Part shown: positions 1 to 8,049 of the stretch, in pieces
How positions within the stretch are numbered: position 1 is the stretch's first letter
Layout of the letters: every line of letters starts with the position of its first letter
From: Candidatus Tokpelaia sp. JSC188
GTDB taxonomy: Bacteria; Pseudomonadota; Alphaproteobacteria; Rhizobiales; Rhizobiaceae
DNA: 64,000 nt
Assembly (NCBI GenBank): GCA_003331065.1
Contig: QENB01000001.1
Coordinates: forward strand, 186,001 to 250,000
Reading direction: 5' to 3'
The notes under the pieces: model-generated
What the model saw: only the letters and a program-made list of their open reading frames with translations
Database searches by the model: none
What the model was told of the DNA's origin: nothing
Position numbers and translations under genes: made by a program

Positions 1-1977
1 AATATCTTGTGTCCGTAGCCGAAATGCTTCATTGATGCGCCCAATATGGGTTTCAAGTACTGTATTTAATTTGTCCGTACTCTTTTCGAGAGATTCAGTT
101 CTCAAGACAAAGGAACGAATAAGAGATGTGTTACGCTCATTGAGGGAATTATCAACTTGATTCAGGCGTTTTTCAAACGCCTGCATAGCAAGATCGGTAC
201 TAGAATCAAAATTAGAGGAAAGATTCTTCGATTGCTGTTCTAGCTTGACAATTTGTCCCATGAATTTGTTTAGAGAATGATTACTACGATCAATGAATGC
301 ATGATCAAGCTTATCAGACTGATTCTCAAATATCTTAAGCACCTTATGTGCTGCAGCATCGAGGCGAATATCAAAATTGTTGGAACGCGCTTCAATTTCT
401 TTCAAAGAGGTAGAAATCATTTCTGCAACGGCATTTCCATTCTTATTCAGATGACCTGTCAGCTGATTAAACTGCTCTGAGACTTTATTAATCTGCTTGG
501 AAAACTCATCAACCGCTTTCTCCGAAACATTATCAAGTGTTAACGGCATATCGTGAGCGCGCTTTTCAAGCCTGCTTATCTGTTCATTAAATTCCATAAA
601 TGAGCGATGGCCACGATCAATAATCGCATCGTCTAACTTCTGAAATTTATCATCAAAATCATTTAGTACTTTGTCAGCTGTTGAACGCAATCGCTGGTCA
701 ATGTCATCAGAGCGTTTTTCAATTTCTTCTACGCTTTCATCAACAGATTCAATGATTTTTTTTCCACTATTCGCAAGGCGTCCGGTTAGCGTATTGAAAT
801 GCTCTTCAACACCCTCAGTTCGTTCATGGACAATTTTTACAAAATCATCCATCCTAGTGCTGAGTCGTTCTGCAACAGCCTTGCTCGCATCCTCTGTATG
901 TTGATCTATCTGTGCAAAACGGATATCAAGCTCTTCAAAAAAGCGCCCACGTGAATCATTAAAACTTTGTGCTGTGTCGATGAATTTTTTGGATAATTGT
1001 TGGGCGATACCTTCATTTGCCATATTAAATTCATCAACAAACTCCCCCCAGCGACCATTTAGTGTCTCTGATAGCCTTGACGTAAAAGATTCAGCTGTTG
1101 CATTGATGTGTTCGGCGATTGAATTAAATTCCTGTATTAGCTGATCCTTAGCACCAGTAATTTTCATTTTGACGTGATCAGCATGAGTTGAAACAGCTTC
1201 ACGTTCATTAGCAAGTTCAACGATAAGAGTACGGATACGTGCTTCATTTTCGCTATAAGCTTGTTCAAGATTATTTATTTCGCTTTGTAATAGCGCCTCA
1301 AGTTCGCTTGCTCGTGACATAGTACGGTCGATACCTTTTCCCATGGCAGCGACTTCACGACGAATTATATGGCCTAAACTGTTAACACGATCTTTTGAAG
1401 TGGTTTCAGGTTCCAGCAAACGCATCGCCGCATCAGTCATAGTATTTACTACCTGTTGCAGCTCTTTTGTACGGCGAGCAAGCTGTGCAAAGCTCCAGAA
1501 TATCAAAATAGGTATGATTGTTCCCGCTATGATAAGTATACCTTGAGCCGTTGATAAAAAGGAGCTTATTCCTTGTGGCTCAGAAGAAAAATATCTATAA
1601 GCAGTAGTTATGCCACCCACAGCCCATAGGACACTCAAAACAGTAATACTGCGAGATGAGAGATCTTCAAAAAAGCGGAGACCTGTTTTTTTTCTACTAG
1701 ATTTACCTGCGTTCCAATGATTCTCAATTATTGCGGTCTGTGTAGAAGAACTAGAAGGATTATCATCATTTTCGATGTCAAGCATTTCTGCTTTCTTATT
1801 CCCTGCTAAAGAATGTTTTTGAGAAATCTGTCCGTATGCGGCAAGCAAACCGTCTATGGTGGTATTATTTTTTTGCTTTATATCCGAGGCAGTATCATCA
1901 AAATCAAAATCGAGCGCTTCCTCAAAAGCTGCTTCAACTTCGATATCAAATTTTTCTGCTTTGGTTCTACGTGCCAT
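1..1977 (-). CDS. Giant coiled-coil membrane-anchored protein, N-terminal part (growth-pole-ring GPR/RgsE-like), runs off left edge
   Basis: An uninterrupted minus-strand frame starts at the ATG at 1975-1977 and stays open to base 1, giving 659 residues without a stop. The N-terminus is basic then acidic (MARRTKAEKFD...). Two hydrophobic segments follow at about residues 110-130 and 146-166, and everything after is a charged heptad-like helix. Residues of about 391-499 and 500-608 are a tandem repeat with a 109-residue period: FNTLTGRL is matched by FNQLTGHL, and IIDRGHRSF by FIDRSNHSL. Rhizobiales carry very large apolipoprotein/kinesin-like proteins with this architecture; GPR of Agrobacterium and RgsE of Sinorhizobium organise the growing pole. 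Assignment to that family is an inference from architecture, not a search. The C-terminus lies outside the window. A generic coiled-coil protein remains possible. Confidence 0.75.
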   Translation of the reverse strand, partial: MARRTKAEKFDIEVEAAFEEALDFDFDDTASDIKQKNNTTIDGLLAAYGQISQKHSLAGNKKAEMLDIENDDNPSSSSTQTAIIENHWNAGKSSRKKTGLRFFEDLSSRSITVLSVLWAVGGITTAYRYFSSEPQGISSFLSTAQGILIIAGTIIPILIFWSFAQLARRTKELQQVVNTMTDAAMRLLEPETTSKDRVNSLGHIIRREVAAMGKGIDRTMSRASELEALLQSEINNLEQAYSENEARIRTLIVELANEREAVSTHADHVKMKITGAKDQLIQEFNSIAEHINATAESFTSRLSETLNGRWGEFVDEFNMANEGIAQQLSKKFIDTAQSFNDSRGRFFEELDIRFAQIDQHTEDASKAVAERLSTRMDDFVKIVHERTEGVEEHFNTLTGRLANSGKKIIESVDESVEEIEKRSDDIDQRLRSTADKVLNDFDDKFQKLDDAIIDRGHRSFMEFNEQISRLEKRAHDMPLTLDNVSEKAVDEFSKQINKVSEQFNQLTGHLNKNGNAVAEMISTSLKEIEARSNNFDIRLDAAAHKVLKIFENQSDKLDHAFIDRSNHSLNKFMGQIVKLEQQSKNLSSNFDSSTDLAMQAFEKRLNQVDNSLNERNTSLIRSFVLRTESLEKSTDKLNTVLETHIGRINEAFRLRTQDI

Positions 1978-2430
1978 AATATGTAGTCTCATTACTAACA
2001 TTAAATCTAAACAAAATTAACCTGTTTGAGATTAATGTTTCTGCTATTAGGCAATCAGAAAGGAATGACTCTTTCTCTAAATTCAATAGTCTTTAGAGAG
2101 ATTAGAGGTGTACATCCTCAATGAAAAAAAAGATAGTCATTAAAAAAATAATAATACCGATAAATTATAGTTTTCTTTAAACGATAAAAATACTGTCTAT
2201 AACTTTTCTGGATAGAGAACAACAATAAAATTGATGAGATAACTCATCAGAGTCAACAAGTATAAGGACTAGATACATTATAACAGAAATAGGTAAATCT
2301 TTTATTTATATATGCAAATATAATCTCTAAAAATGTATGAAGTGTATGCTTATTAAAATTCAAGAATACCATTGCAATGGTGTAAATAACATTGATCTAA
2401 TAGAATCAAATAATAAATGTGAATTTTAAA
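1978..2430. other. Divergent intergenic region, no gene seen
   Basis: About 450 AT-rich bases separate the minus-strand coiled-coil gene from plus-strand folP, so promoters for both should lie here. No RNA gene, strong hairpin or conserved reading frame was recognised. Confidence 0.5.
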
Positions 2431-3258
2431 ATGAGTCGCGTCTGGAAACTAGCCCACAACCGAAGTATTGTTTTGTCAAAAGAAGCCATACTTATGGGTA
2501 TATTGAATGTAACCCCTGATTCTTTTTCTGATGGAGGGGCTTATTATTATATTGAAGCTGCTATTACGGCAGCTCGAAATATGATAGCACAAGGTGCACA
2601 TATTATTGATGTTGGCGGAGAGTCAACACGCCCTAGTGCAAAACCTGTCGATGCATTGATAGAACAGACTCGCGTCCTACCAGTTATTCGAGCTCTGGCC
2701 GATGATTCGAATGTGTATCTCTCCGTTGATACGTATAGGGCTGAAACTGCTCGGATGGCCATAATGGCAGGAGCGCACATCATTAATGACGTTTGGGGAT
2801 TGCAACAGGAACCAGATATTGCCAATATTGCAAAACAAACAGGGGCTGGCCTTGTTATTATGCATACAGGACGAAACCGCAAACGTGATCCTGATGTTAT
2901 TTGCGATCAACAGAAGTTTTTTAGAAAATCTTTAATAATTGCTGACAATGCGAATGTAGCGACTAAGCAGATCGTGTTGGATCCGGGCTTTGGTTTTGCT
3001 AAAACATTGGAGGAAAATATCATGCTAATGTACCGAGCGAAGGAATTACAGCAATTCAATTTTCCGCTACTGGCAGGAACATCAAGAAAACAGTTTATAG
3101 GTATACTTTCCGGAAAGGAAAAAGCTAGAGAACGCGACGTCGCAACAACCGCTACTTCTGTCATTTTACGAATGGCAGGCTTTGACATATTCCGGGTTCA
3201 TAACATTGCCCTCAACAAAGAGGCACTTGGGATAGCAGACGCAATTCAAATCAAATGA
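2431..3258 (+). CDS. folP: Dihydropteroate synthase
   Basis: This enzyme condenses 6-hydroxymethyl-dihydropterin pyrophosphate with p-aminobenzoate to make dihydropteroate in cytoplasmic folate synthesis. The TIM-barrel signatures are present in order: MGILNVTPDSFSDGG near the N-terminus, IIDVGGESTRP, SVDTYRAETA, HIINDVWG, LDPGFGF and the late GTSRKQFIG. The ATG at 2431 (MSRVWKLA) is preferred; an in-frame GTG at 2419 would add four residues. About 275 residues is normal for the family. The stop overlaps the folK start by 4 bases, so the two are translationally coupled. Relatives usually have folB between folP and folK; it is absent here. Confidence 0.95.
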   Translation: MSRVWKLAHNRSIVLSKEAILMGILNVTPDSFSDGGAYYYIEAAITAARNMIAQGAHIIDVGGESTRPSAKPVDALIEQTRVLPVIRALADDSNVYLSVDTYRAETARMAIMAGAHIINDVWGLQQEPDIANIAKQTGAGLVIMHTGRNRKRDPDVICDQQKFFRKSLIIADNANVATKQIVLDPGFGFAKTLEENIMLMYRAKELQQFNFPLLAGTSRKQFIGILSGKEKARERDVATTATSVILRMAGFDIFRVHNIALNKEALGIADAIQIK

Positions 3259-3809
3259 AAAGAAAAAAACGTTTTCGCGCATGGATAGGCCTTGGGGGCA
3301 ATCTTGGAAACATTATGAATGCTATGGCATATGCATTACAATGCTTTGATAAGCATGACGACTGTTCTACTATCACAGTATCTTCTGTTTATAAAACGCC
3401 GCCATGGGGAAAGAAAGATCAACCTTGGTTTTTAAATGCTTGTGCCAAAATATCAACAGGATTGGCACCAGAAGCATTGCTCCAACTTGGTCTTGACATT
3501 GAAAATGAAATGGAGCGAAGTCGTGTTGAAAAATGGGGACCGAGGACTCTTGACATTGATTTGCTGTTTTATGAAGACCTGAAGATTTCAATATCTAGTC
3601 GATTGCTTCTACCGCACCCGGAGATCGGGAGGCGAGCATTTGTACTGATTCCACTCGCAGAGATTAGCCCAAAACTTATATTTAAGGGGGAGACTATCGC
3701 CAATTTGGCAGAACAATTTGAGAATAAACAAATTATTAAATGTCCTACTGGAAGATTATGGTGGAAGGGTAAATTCCTAAATATTTTTAATACAACACAA
3801 GAAATTTAA
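3255..3809 (+). CDS. folK: 2-amino-4-hydroxy-6-hydroxymethyldihydropteridine pyrophosphokinase (HPPK)
   Basis: It transfers pyrophosphate from ATP to 6-hydroxymethyl-dihydropterin, making the substrate of FolP. Visible signatures are the N-terminal IGLGGNLGN, SSVYKTPPWG, the HPPK signature WGPRTLDIDLLFY with its metal-binding DxD, and LPHPEIGRRAFVLIPLAEI. At 184 residues it is slightly long, with an extra C-terminal tail of about 25 residues after the conserved core. The ATG sits inside the folP stop (ATGA overlap). It converges on cobJ with only 57 bases between stops; no clear terminator hairpin was seen there. Confidence 0.95.
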   Translation: MKRKKRFRAWIGLGGNLGNIMNAMAYALQCFDKHDDCSTITVSSVYKTPPWGKKDQPWFLNACAKISTGLAPEALLQLGLDIENEMERSRVEKWGPRTLDIDLLFYEDLKISISSRLLLPHPEIGRRAFVLIPLAEISPKLIFKGETIANLAEQFENKQIIKCPTGRLWWKGKFLNIFNTTQEI

Positions 3810-3866
3810 ATGATTTTTTTAGTTTTGTTTAAAATCGGAGTATCAGAGATTTAGCTTAAGAATTTA

Positions 3867-5270
3867 TTATTTGTAGCTCCGTGGTGTATACACCCAGTCT
3901 TTATTATTTTTTCTGAATATCCGTGTTTTGCTTGATCCAATAAAGATCACAGTTCGACTTGTGACATCCTGCGCACGTAGCTGCTTAAGAGTCATTATTT
4001 TTAAATTCTCACCTTCTCTACTAATATCATGTGCTAATGCAACAATTGTATCTGATAATTTCTCTTGATATAAAATTTCTATAGCATTACAAAGTTGTCT
4101 TTTTCGTGTTTTGGATACAGGATTATAAAGCGCAAGAACCATATCAGCCCTTGATGCTAACCTGAGACGTTTTTCAATAATCTCCCATGATTTTAAATTA
4201 TCAGAGAGGGATATTACGGCAAAATCATGTCCAAGCGGCGATCCAAAACGAGCTGCTGCGGCAAAAGCTGCAGAAATGCCTGGTTCAATAACAAGATCAA
4301 TATCGGATAAAGATTCATCCGCCTGTTCCCACGCTTCAAAAACAGCGCTAGCCATGGCATAAATACCTGGATCTCCGGATGAAATAAGGACAGCATGACG
4401 CCCTTCTGATGCAAGCGCCAAAGCATGGTTAGCTCGGGCTATTTCTTCATGATTGTCACTTTTATGGAGCAGCTGATGTTTGGCAAAAGGCTTGGAAAGG
4501 TCAATATAAAAATTATAACCTATAATATCATCAGCGTTTTTAAGTGCATTTTCTGCAGAAAAAGTTCTGAACTCTCTTTTTCCAGGACCTAATCCGACAA
4601 CTGAAACACGTCCTTTCTGGAGAGAAATCTGTTGCCGGAAGGCTAATTCGTTTGCTTTTTCTGAATATGGTTCATCTATCTGCTGCAAAATACGGATAAC
4701 ATGGGTAGCTTTATCCGATATCGGCAAACGGCTATTAAGAATCCATGGATGTGCTCCCTCAATACGTACCGTGGCACCATTCAATAATGCGCTAATAAAT
4801 TTCTTGGCATGATCTGGATTTATAAGTTTTAGCCCCTTAGGCGGATATAAAAGATTTATGCCAAAACGCCGTTCACCACTTGTTGTGATTGCGGCTTGAC
4901 AGTCCAATATAAGTGCCAGTTTTTCAGCTAATTGATTTGCCCCTTTTGTTGCACCAAGCAGAGGAATAACACATGAGCCATCTTCAGCAATTGCAATAAC
5001 AGGAGGCTCTGTAAATTTATTTTTGATAAGCGGAGCTAAAGATCGAATAATAATTCCAGTTGAACACAGGGCAAGTATTATCTTCTTGGCTTTATACTGT
5101 TCCTGAATACATTTACCAAATGTATTGTATTGCTTACTATTTTTCGGTACACGCCCGGCTAGACTGTAGATAACAGAATTTGGAAGAGAAGAACGGATTT
5201 TCTCTGCTGTCACAAAGGCTGTTTGTGAAAATACAAGAATGGCAATAGAGGCTATATCATCTAATTCCAT
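3867..5270 (-). CDS. cobJ: CbiG_N-CobJ fusion: precorrin-3B C17-methyltransferase
   Basis: The 467 residues fall into two parts. Residues of about 1-195 look like the N-terminal and middle parts of CbiG (LALCSTGIIIRSLAPL at 66-81, then a GAN-containing stretch at 106-113). Residues of about 220-455 are a tetrapyrrole methylase of the CobJ/CbiH type (VVGLGPG at 224-230, later SSGDPGIYAMA). CobJ methylates C17 of precorrin-3B and contracts the ring, using S-adenosylmethionine. The CbiG C-terminal (CobE-like) domain is missing. The start overlaps the cobI stop by 10 bases, so this is the last gene of the cobG-H-I-J operon. The CbiG GH motif reads GATKGAN here, with no histidine, so the N-terminal half may have lost catalytic function. 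Confidence 0.9.
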   Translation of the reverse strand: MELDDIASIAILVFSQTAFVTAEKIRSSLPNSVIYSLAGRVPKNSKQYNTFGKCIQEQYKAKKIILALCSTGIIIRSLAPLIKNKFTEPPVIAIAEDGSCVIPLLGATKGANQLAEKLALILDCQAAITTSGERRFGINLLYPPKGLKLINPDHAKKFISALLNGATVRIEGAHPWILNSRLPISDKATHVIRILQQIDEPYSEKANELAFRQQISLQKGRVSVVGLGPGKREFRTFSAENALKNADDIIGYNFYIDLSKPFAKHQLLHKSDNHEEIARANHALALASEGRHAVLISSGDPGIYAMASAVFEAWEQADESLSDIDLVIEPGISAAFAAAARFGSPLGHDFAVISLSDNLKSWEIIEKRLRLASRADMVLALYNPVSKTRKRQLCNAIEILYQEKLSDTIVALAHDISREGENLKIMTLKQLRAQDVTSRTVIFIGSSKTRIFRKNNKDWVYTPRSYK

Positions 5271-5989
5271 GATATTCCCGGAATAAGAACGAGTGAAAAA
5301 TAAGGAGAACTTTCAGTTGCTGCTGCACAAAGAGATATAATACGTTCACTCGCCATAGTTGCACGTTCTATATAAAGTGCCCGTTTGATTAAGCCGGCAT
5401 TGTAGATGGCTGTGCGCACTTTGTCTAGATTACGGCCAAGTTTTATGATTGCAAACGCCTCTCCAACGGCGAGACGTTTCTCAAGGGTTAGTTGATCTAA
5501 AACACCGGAAAGCACCGTGAATGTTTGATTGCGGTAGCATAATGGCACACCAAGAGCAGATGCAGATGCGGAAACAGAAGTTATTCCTGGTATAACTTCT
5601 GTTTCGTATTCATTTCCTATTCGATTATAAATATACATAAAAGAGCTGTAAAAAAGCGGATCTCCCTCAGCCAAAATAGCGATAGTTTTGCCATTATCAA
5701 GATAATAACGTAGTTCTTTGCTGATTTTTTCATAAAAATCAGCAAGAATGAATTCATAATTTTCATGCGGTGACAATATTTCCGTTGTAGTAGGATACAC
5801 AAATGGCAGAAGTTGTTGATGCCTTTTGATCCAACATTCAGCAATTGTCAAAGCGTTGCTTTTCTTCCCTTCAGCTTGATGAAATGCGACGATATTAGTC
5901 TTCGCAAGTGCTTTCAAAGCTTTTAATGTGATAAGCTCTGGATCTCCTGGACCGACGCCAATACCATAAAGCTTACCGCGATTAGACAT
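5261..5989 (-). CDS. cobI: Precorrin-2 C20-methyltransferase
   Basis: It adds the C20 methyl group to precorrin-2 from S-adenosylmethionine, giving precorrin-3A. The 242 residues cover one tetrapyrrole methylase domain: GIGVGPGDPELITLKA at the N-terminus, ILAEGDPLFYSSFMY in the middle, then IPGITSVSASASALG and a C-terminal RATMASERI stretch. Length and motifs fit CobI/CbiL. Its ATG overlaps the cobH stop by one base (TAATG), and its end overlaps cobJ, so the three genes are tightly coupled. Confidence 0.94.
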   Translation of the reverse strand: MSNRGKLYGIGVGPGDPELITLKALKALAKTNIVAFHQAEGKKSNALTIAECWIKRHQQLLPFVYPTTTEILSPHENYEFILADFYEKISKELRYYLDNGKTIAILAEGDPLFYSSFMYIYNRIGNEYETEVIPGITSVSASASALGVPLCYRNQTFTVLSGVLDQLTLEKRLAVGEAFAIIKLGRNLDKVRTAIYNAGLIKRALYIERATMASERIISLCAAATESSPYFSLVLIPGISWN

Positions 5990-6615
5990 TATTCTTTTTC
6001 CGAAGCTAAAGCGTTAACAGCTGCTGCAGCTATTGCACTGCCACCACGCCGCCCATGCAGTGTTATATAAGGAATATTTTGATGATGCTGAACAAGTGCT
6101 TCTTTCGATTCTGCTGCACCAATAAAACCAACAGGAAAACCAAGGATAAGAGCTGGTTTAAAGAAATCGTCCTTGACTATTTCTAATAAGCGGAAAAGAG
6201 CAGTTGGTGCATTGCCAATTACCGCGATACTTCCAGGTAAAAAATCATGCCAATATTCAAGCGCTGCTGCTGAGCGCGTACAGCCGAGTTTTTTGGCAAG
6301 TTCTGGAACTTTTGGGTTGTTTAGTGTACAAAGAACCTGGTTCTCTGCTGGCAACCTCTTACGAATAATACCTTCCGCCACCATACGCGAATCGCATAAC
6401 AATGGCGCTCCTGCCTGTAAAGCTTGTTTGCCAATATAGCCTGCATTATTAGAAAAAGCAAAATTTTTTGCAATATCCACCATGCCACAAGCATGAATAA
6501 TACGGACAACAACCTTTTCAAGATCATCGGGTATATGAGATAAATCTGTTTCCCTGCGAATAATTGCAAAAGAAAGATTATAAATCTCCTGACCATTTCG
6601 AATATAATTGAACAT
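5989..6615 (-). CDS. cobH: Precorrin-8X methylmutase
   Basis: It moves the C11 methyl group to C12 of precorrin-8X to form hydrogenobyrinate. Family hallmarks are the catalytic histidine in IIHACGMVDIA, the LCDSRMVAEGI segment, NNPKVPELA, and the C-terminal LGFPVGFIGAAESKEAL followed by GRRGGSAIAAAAVNAL. The 208 residues match the usual length. It lies 47 bases downstream of cobG and is coupled to cobI by a one-base overlap. Confidence 0.95.
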   Translation of the reverse strand: MFNYIRNGQEIYNLSFAIIRRETDLSHIPDDLEKVVVRIIHACGMVDIAKNFAFSNNAGYIGKQALQAGAPLLCDSRMVAEGIIRKRLPAENQVLCTLNNPKVPELAKKLGCTRSAAALEYWHDFLPGSIAVIGNAPTALFRLLEIVKDDFFKPALILGFPVGFIGAAESKEALVQHHQNIPYITLHGRRGGSAIAAAAVNALASEKE

Positions 6616-6662
6616 TGTATTTTTCAGTTAAATCTTTGAAATACTATCATTATCATTGCGGA

Positions 6663-8003
6663 TTAAGTGTTGCTAAAATTAGTAGAAAGAACTGCTGCAA
6701 TTTCACTTATTGTTACTTTATTAGCAACTAAACGGCCAAATTTTGAGTCCTTCTGTGCATCACTGTAATAAATATTATAGTAACCAAAATCCACAGCAAG
6801 GAGTGTAATAGGCTTTGACTGTGTTGCCATGCATGATTTACTACAGCCTGTGAGATGAATCGACGGAAATGTTTTCCCTCGCAAGATATATGCTAGGTCA
6901 TGAGCGTCAGCCTGTGTATCCGCTAAGGCAGAAGCGCAACTAGGCAGACCACTGCAAGATAAGATGTTAGCATAAGGATCTATATTATCAGATATCAGTC
7001 CCATGGAGTTATAACTTTTCTCCAAAGCTTTAGCTTCACCAAAAGCGCAATTTGGAAAAATAAGACCCTGCCAAGGCGTTACGTGCACATATTTTGATGA
7101 AAGTATTTTGGTGGCAGTATCGGCGATATTATATAGCAACTGAGGTGTGAGACGGCCAAGCGGAGGCTTAATACCTAAATAATAACGGCCAAAAAACCGG
7201 GTTTTATGAATACCAAGATCAAGACGTCTTTGCGATGATTTTCGCTGAAAGTAGTGGACAGGGATGATATCAGGTATTTTTTTTCGCAAACACATACTAA
7301 TTTGCTCACGCCCCCATGCTGATACCAGATGTTTCATTCGCTGAATAGCAACATCTTGTTTCTGAGCTGCAAACAAGAGGTTAAGTAAATAATCAACAAC
7401 TTCTATTCCTTTTGCAAATGATACGATACCAACAGGGGAGATATCATCTTGGTTAGAAGGCAAGCAAGAAGCTATCCCAAAAGTAAAGAACTTTCCATTG
7501 TTAGAAAGTGATAGCCACACATCATTAGTATGTTTCGTAACGAAACACTTCTCACCTCCATCGATATAAAAGGAAAATTTCGGTGATAACAATTGATAAT
7601 GTACAGATGTCTGCAGATAATGCAATAGGCTCTCTGCAAAGTATATAACAGAAACACTACCATTTCGGTCAAATCCAGCTGTCGGATTAAGCATAATATT
7701 GCGAACATCATCACCTTCTATTGTCGATGATCCTAATCCAGCATTTATTAATATATCAATCAACTTTTGTTTGTTATTTGCCATGACTCCGCGTATCTGG
7801 ACATTAGCGCGTGTTGTCAATTCAATAATGTGATTACCATACTTTTCTGCTGCCTCTGCGAGAGTATACATCTGATGCAAAGTCAAGCAGCCACGGATAA
7901 TCTTGATGCGGCAAATACCGCCATCCGCAGATGGCGGCATGCGATATAACCCTGGACAAGCCCAGCGACGGTTATTCGGTTGCAAGCAAGTCTTATTAGA
8001 CAT
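6663..8003 (-). CDS. cobG: Precorrin-3B synthase, oxygen-dependent (CobG)
   Basis: CobG is the Fe-S mono-oxygenase that converts precorrin-3A to precorrin-3B, the defining step of the aerobic cobalamin route. It has the sulfite/nitrite-reductase fold: two ferredoxin-like half domains near the N-terminus (from about residue 10, with the TRANVQIRG stretch) and again from about residue 265 (LGRLTPQLL). Four cluster-ligand cysteines are visible in CSGLPSC and TGCSKSC near the C-terminus. The 446 residues are full length. It heads the minus-strand operon and diverges from cobL across a 46-base gap, so the promoters must be very compact or overlap coding sequence. No cobalamin riboswitch fits in that gap. 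Confidence 0.93.
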   Translation of the reverse strand: MSNKTCLQPNNRRWACPGLYRMPPSADGGICRIKIIRGCLTLHQMYTLAEAAEKYGNHIIELTTRANVQIRGVMANNKQKLIDILINAGLGSSTIEGDDVRNIMLNPTAGFDRNGSVSVIYFAESLLHYLQTSVHYQLLSPKFSFYIDGGEKCFVTKHTNDVWLSLSNNGKFFTFGIASCLPSNQDDISPVGIVSFAKGIEVVDYLLNLLFAAQKQDVAIQRMKHLVSAWGREQISMCLRKKIPDIIPVHYFQRKSSQRRLDLGIHKTRFFGRYYLGIKPPLGRLTPQLLYNIADTATKILSSKYVHVTPWQGLIFPNCAFGEAKALEKSYNSMGLISDNIDPYANILSCSGLPSCASALADTQADAHDLAYILRGKTFPSIHLTGCSKSCMATQSKPITLLAVDFGYYNIYYSDAQKDSKFGRLVANKVTISEIAAVLSTNFSNT

Positions 8004-8049
8004 ACTCTGTGCTTTCCCTTATAATGTCTCTCAATTTATTTCTATCCAA

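Noticed and set aside
277..1546. Plus-strand frames of 67-77 codons at the left edge
   Set aside because: They are shadows of the minus-strand coiled-coil gene, which is open through the whole stretch.
8004..8049. Cobalamin riboswitch between cobG and cobL
   Set aside because: The gap is only 46 bases, far too short for the element.
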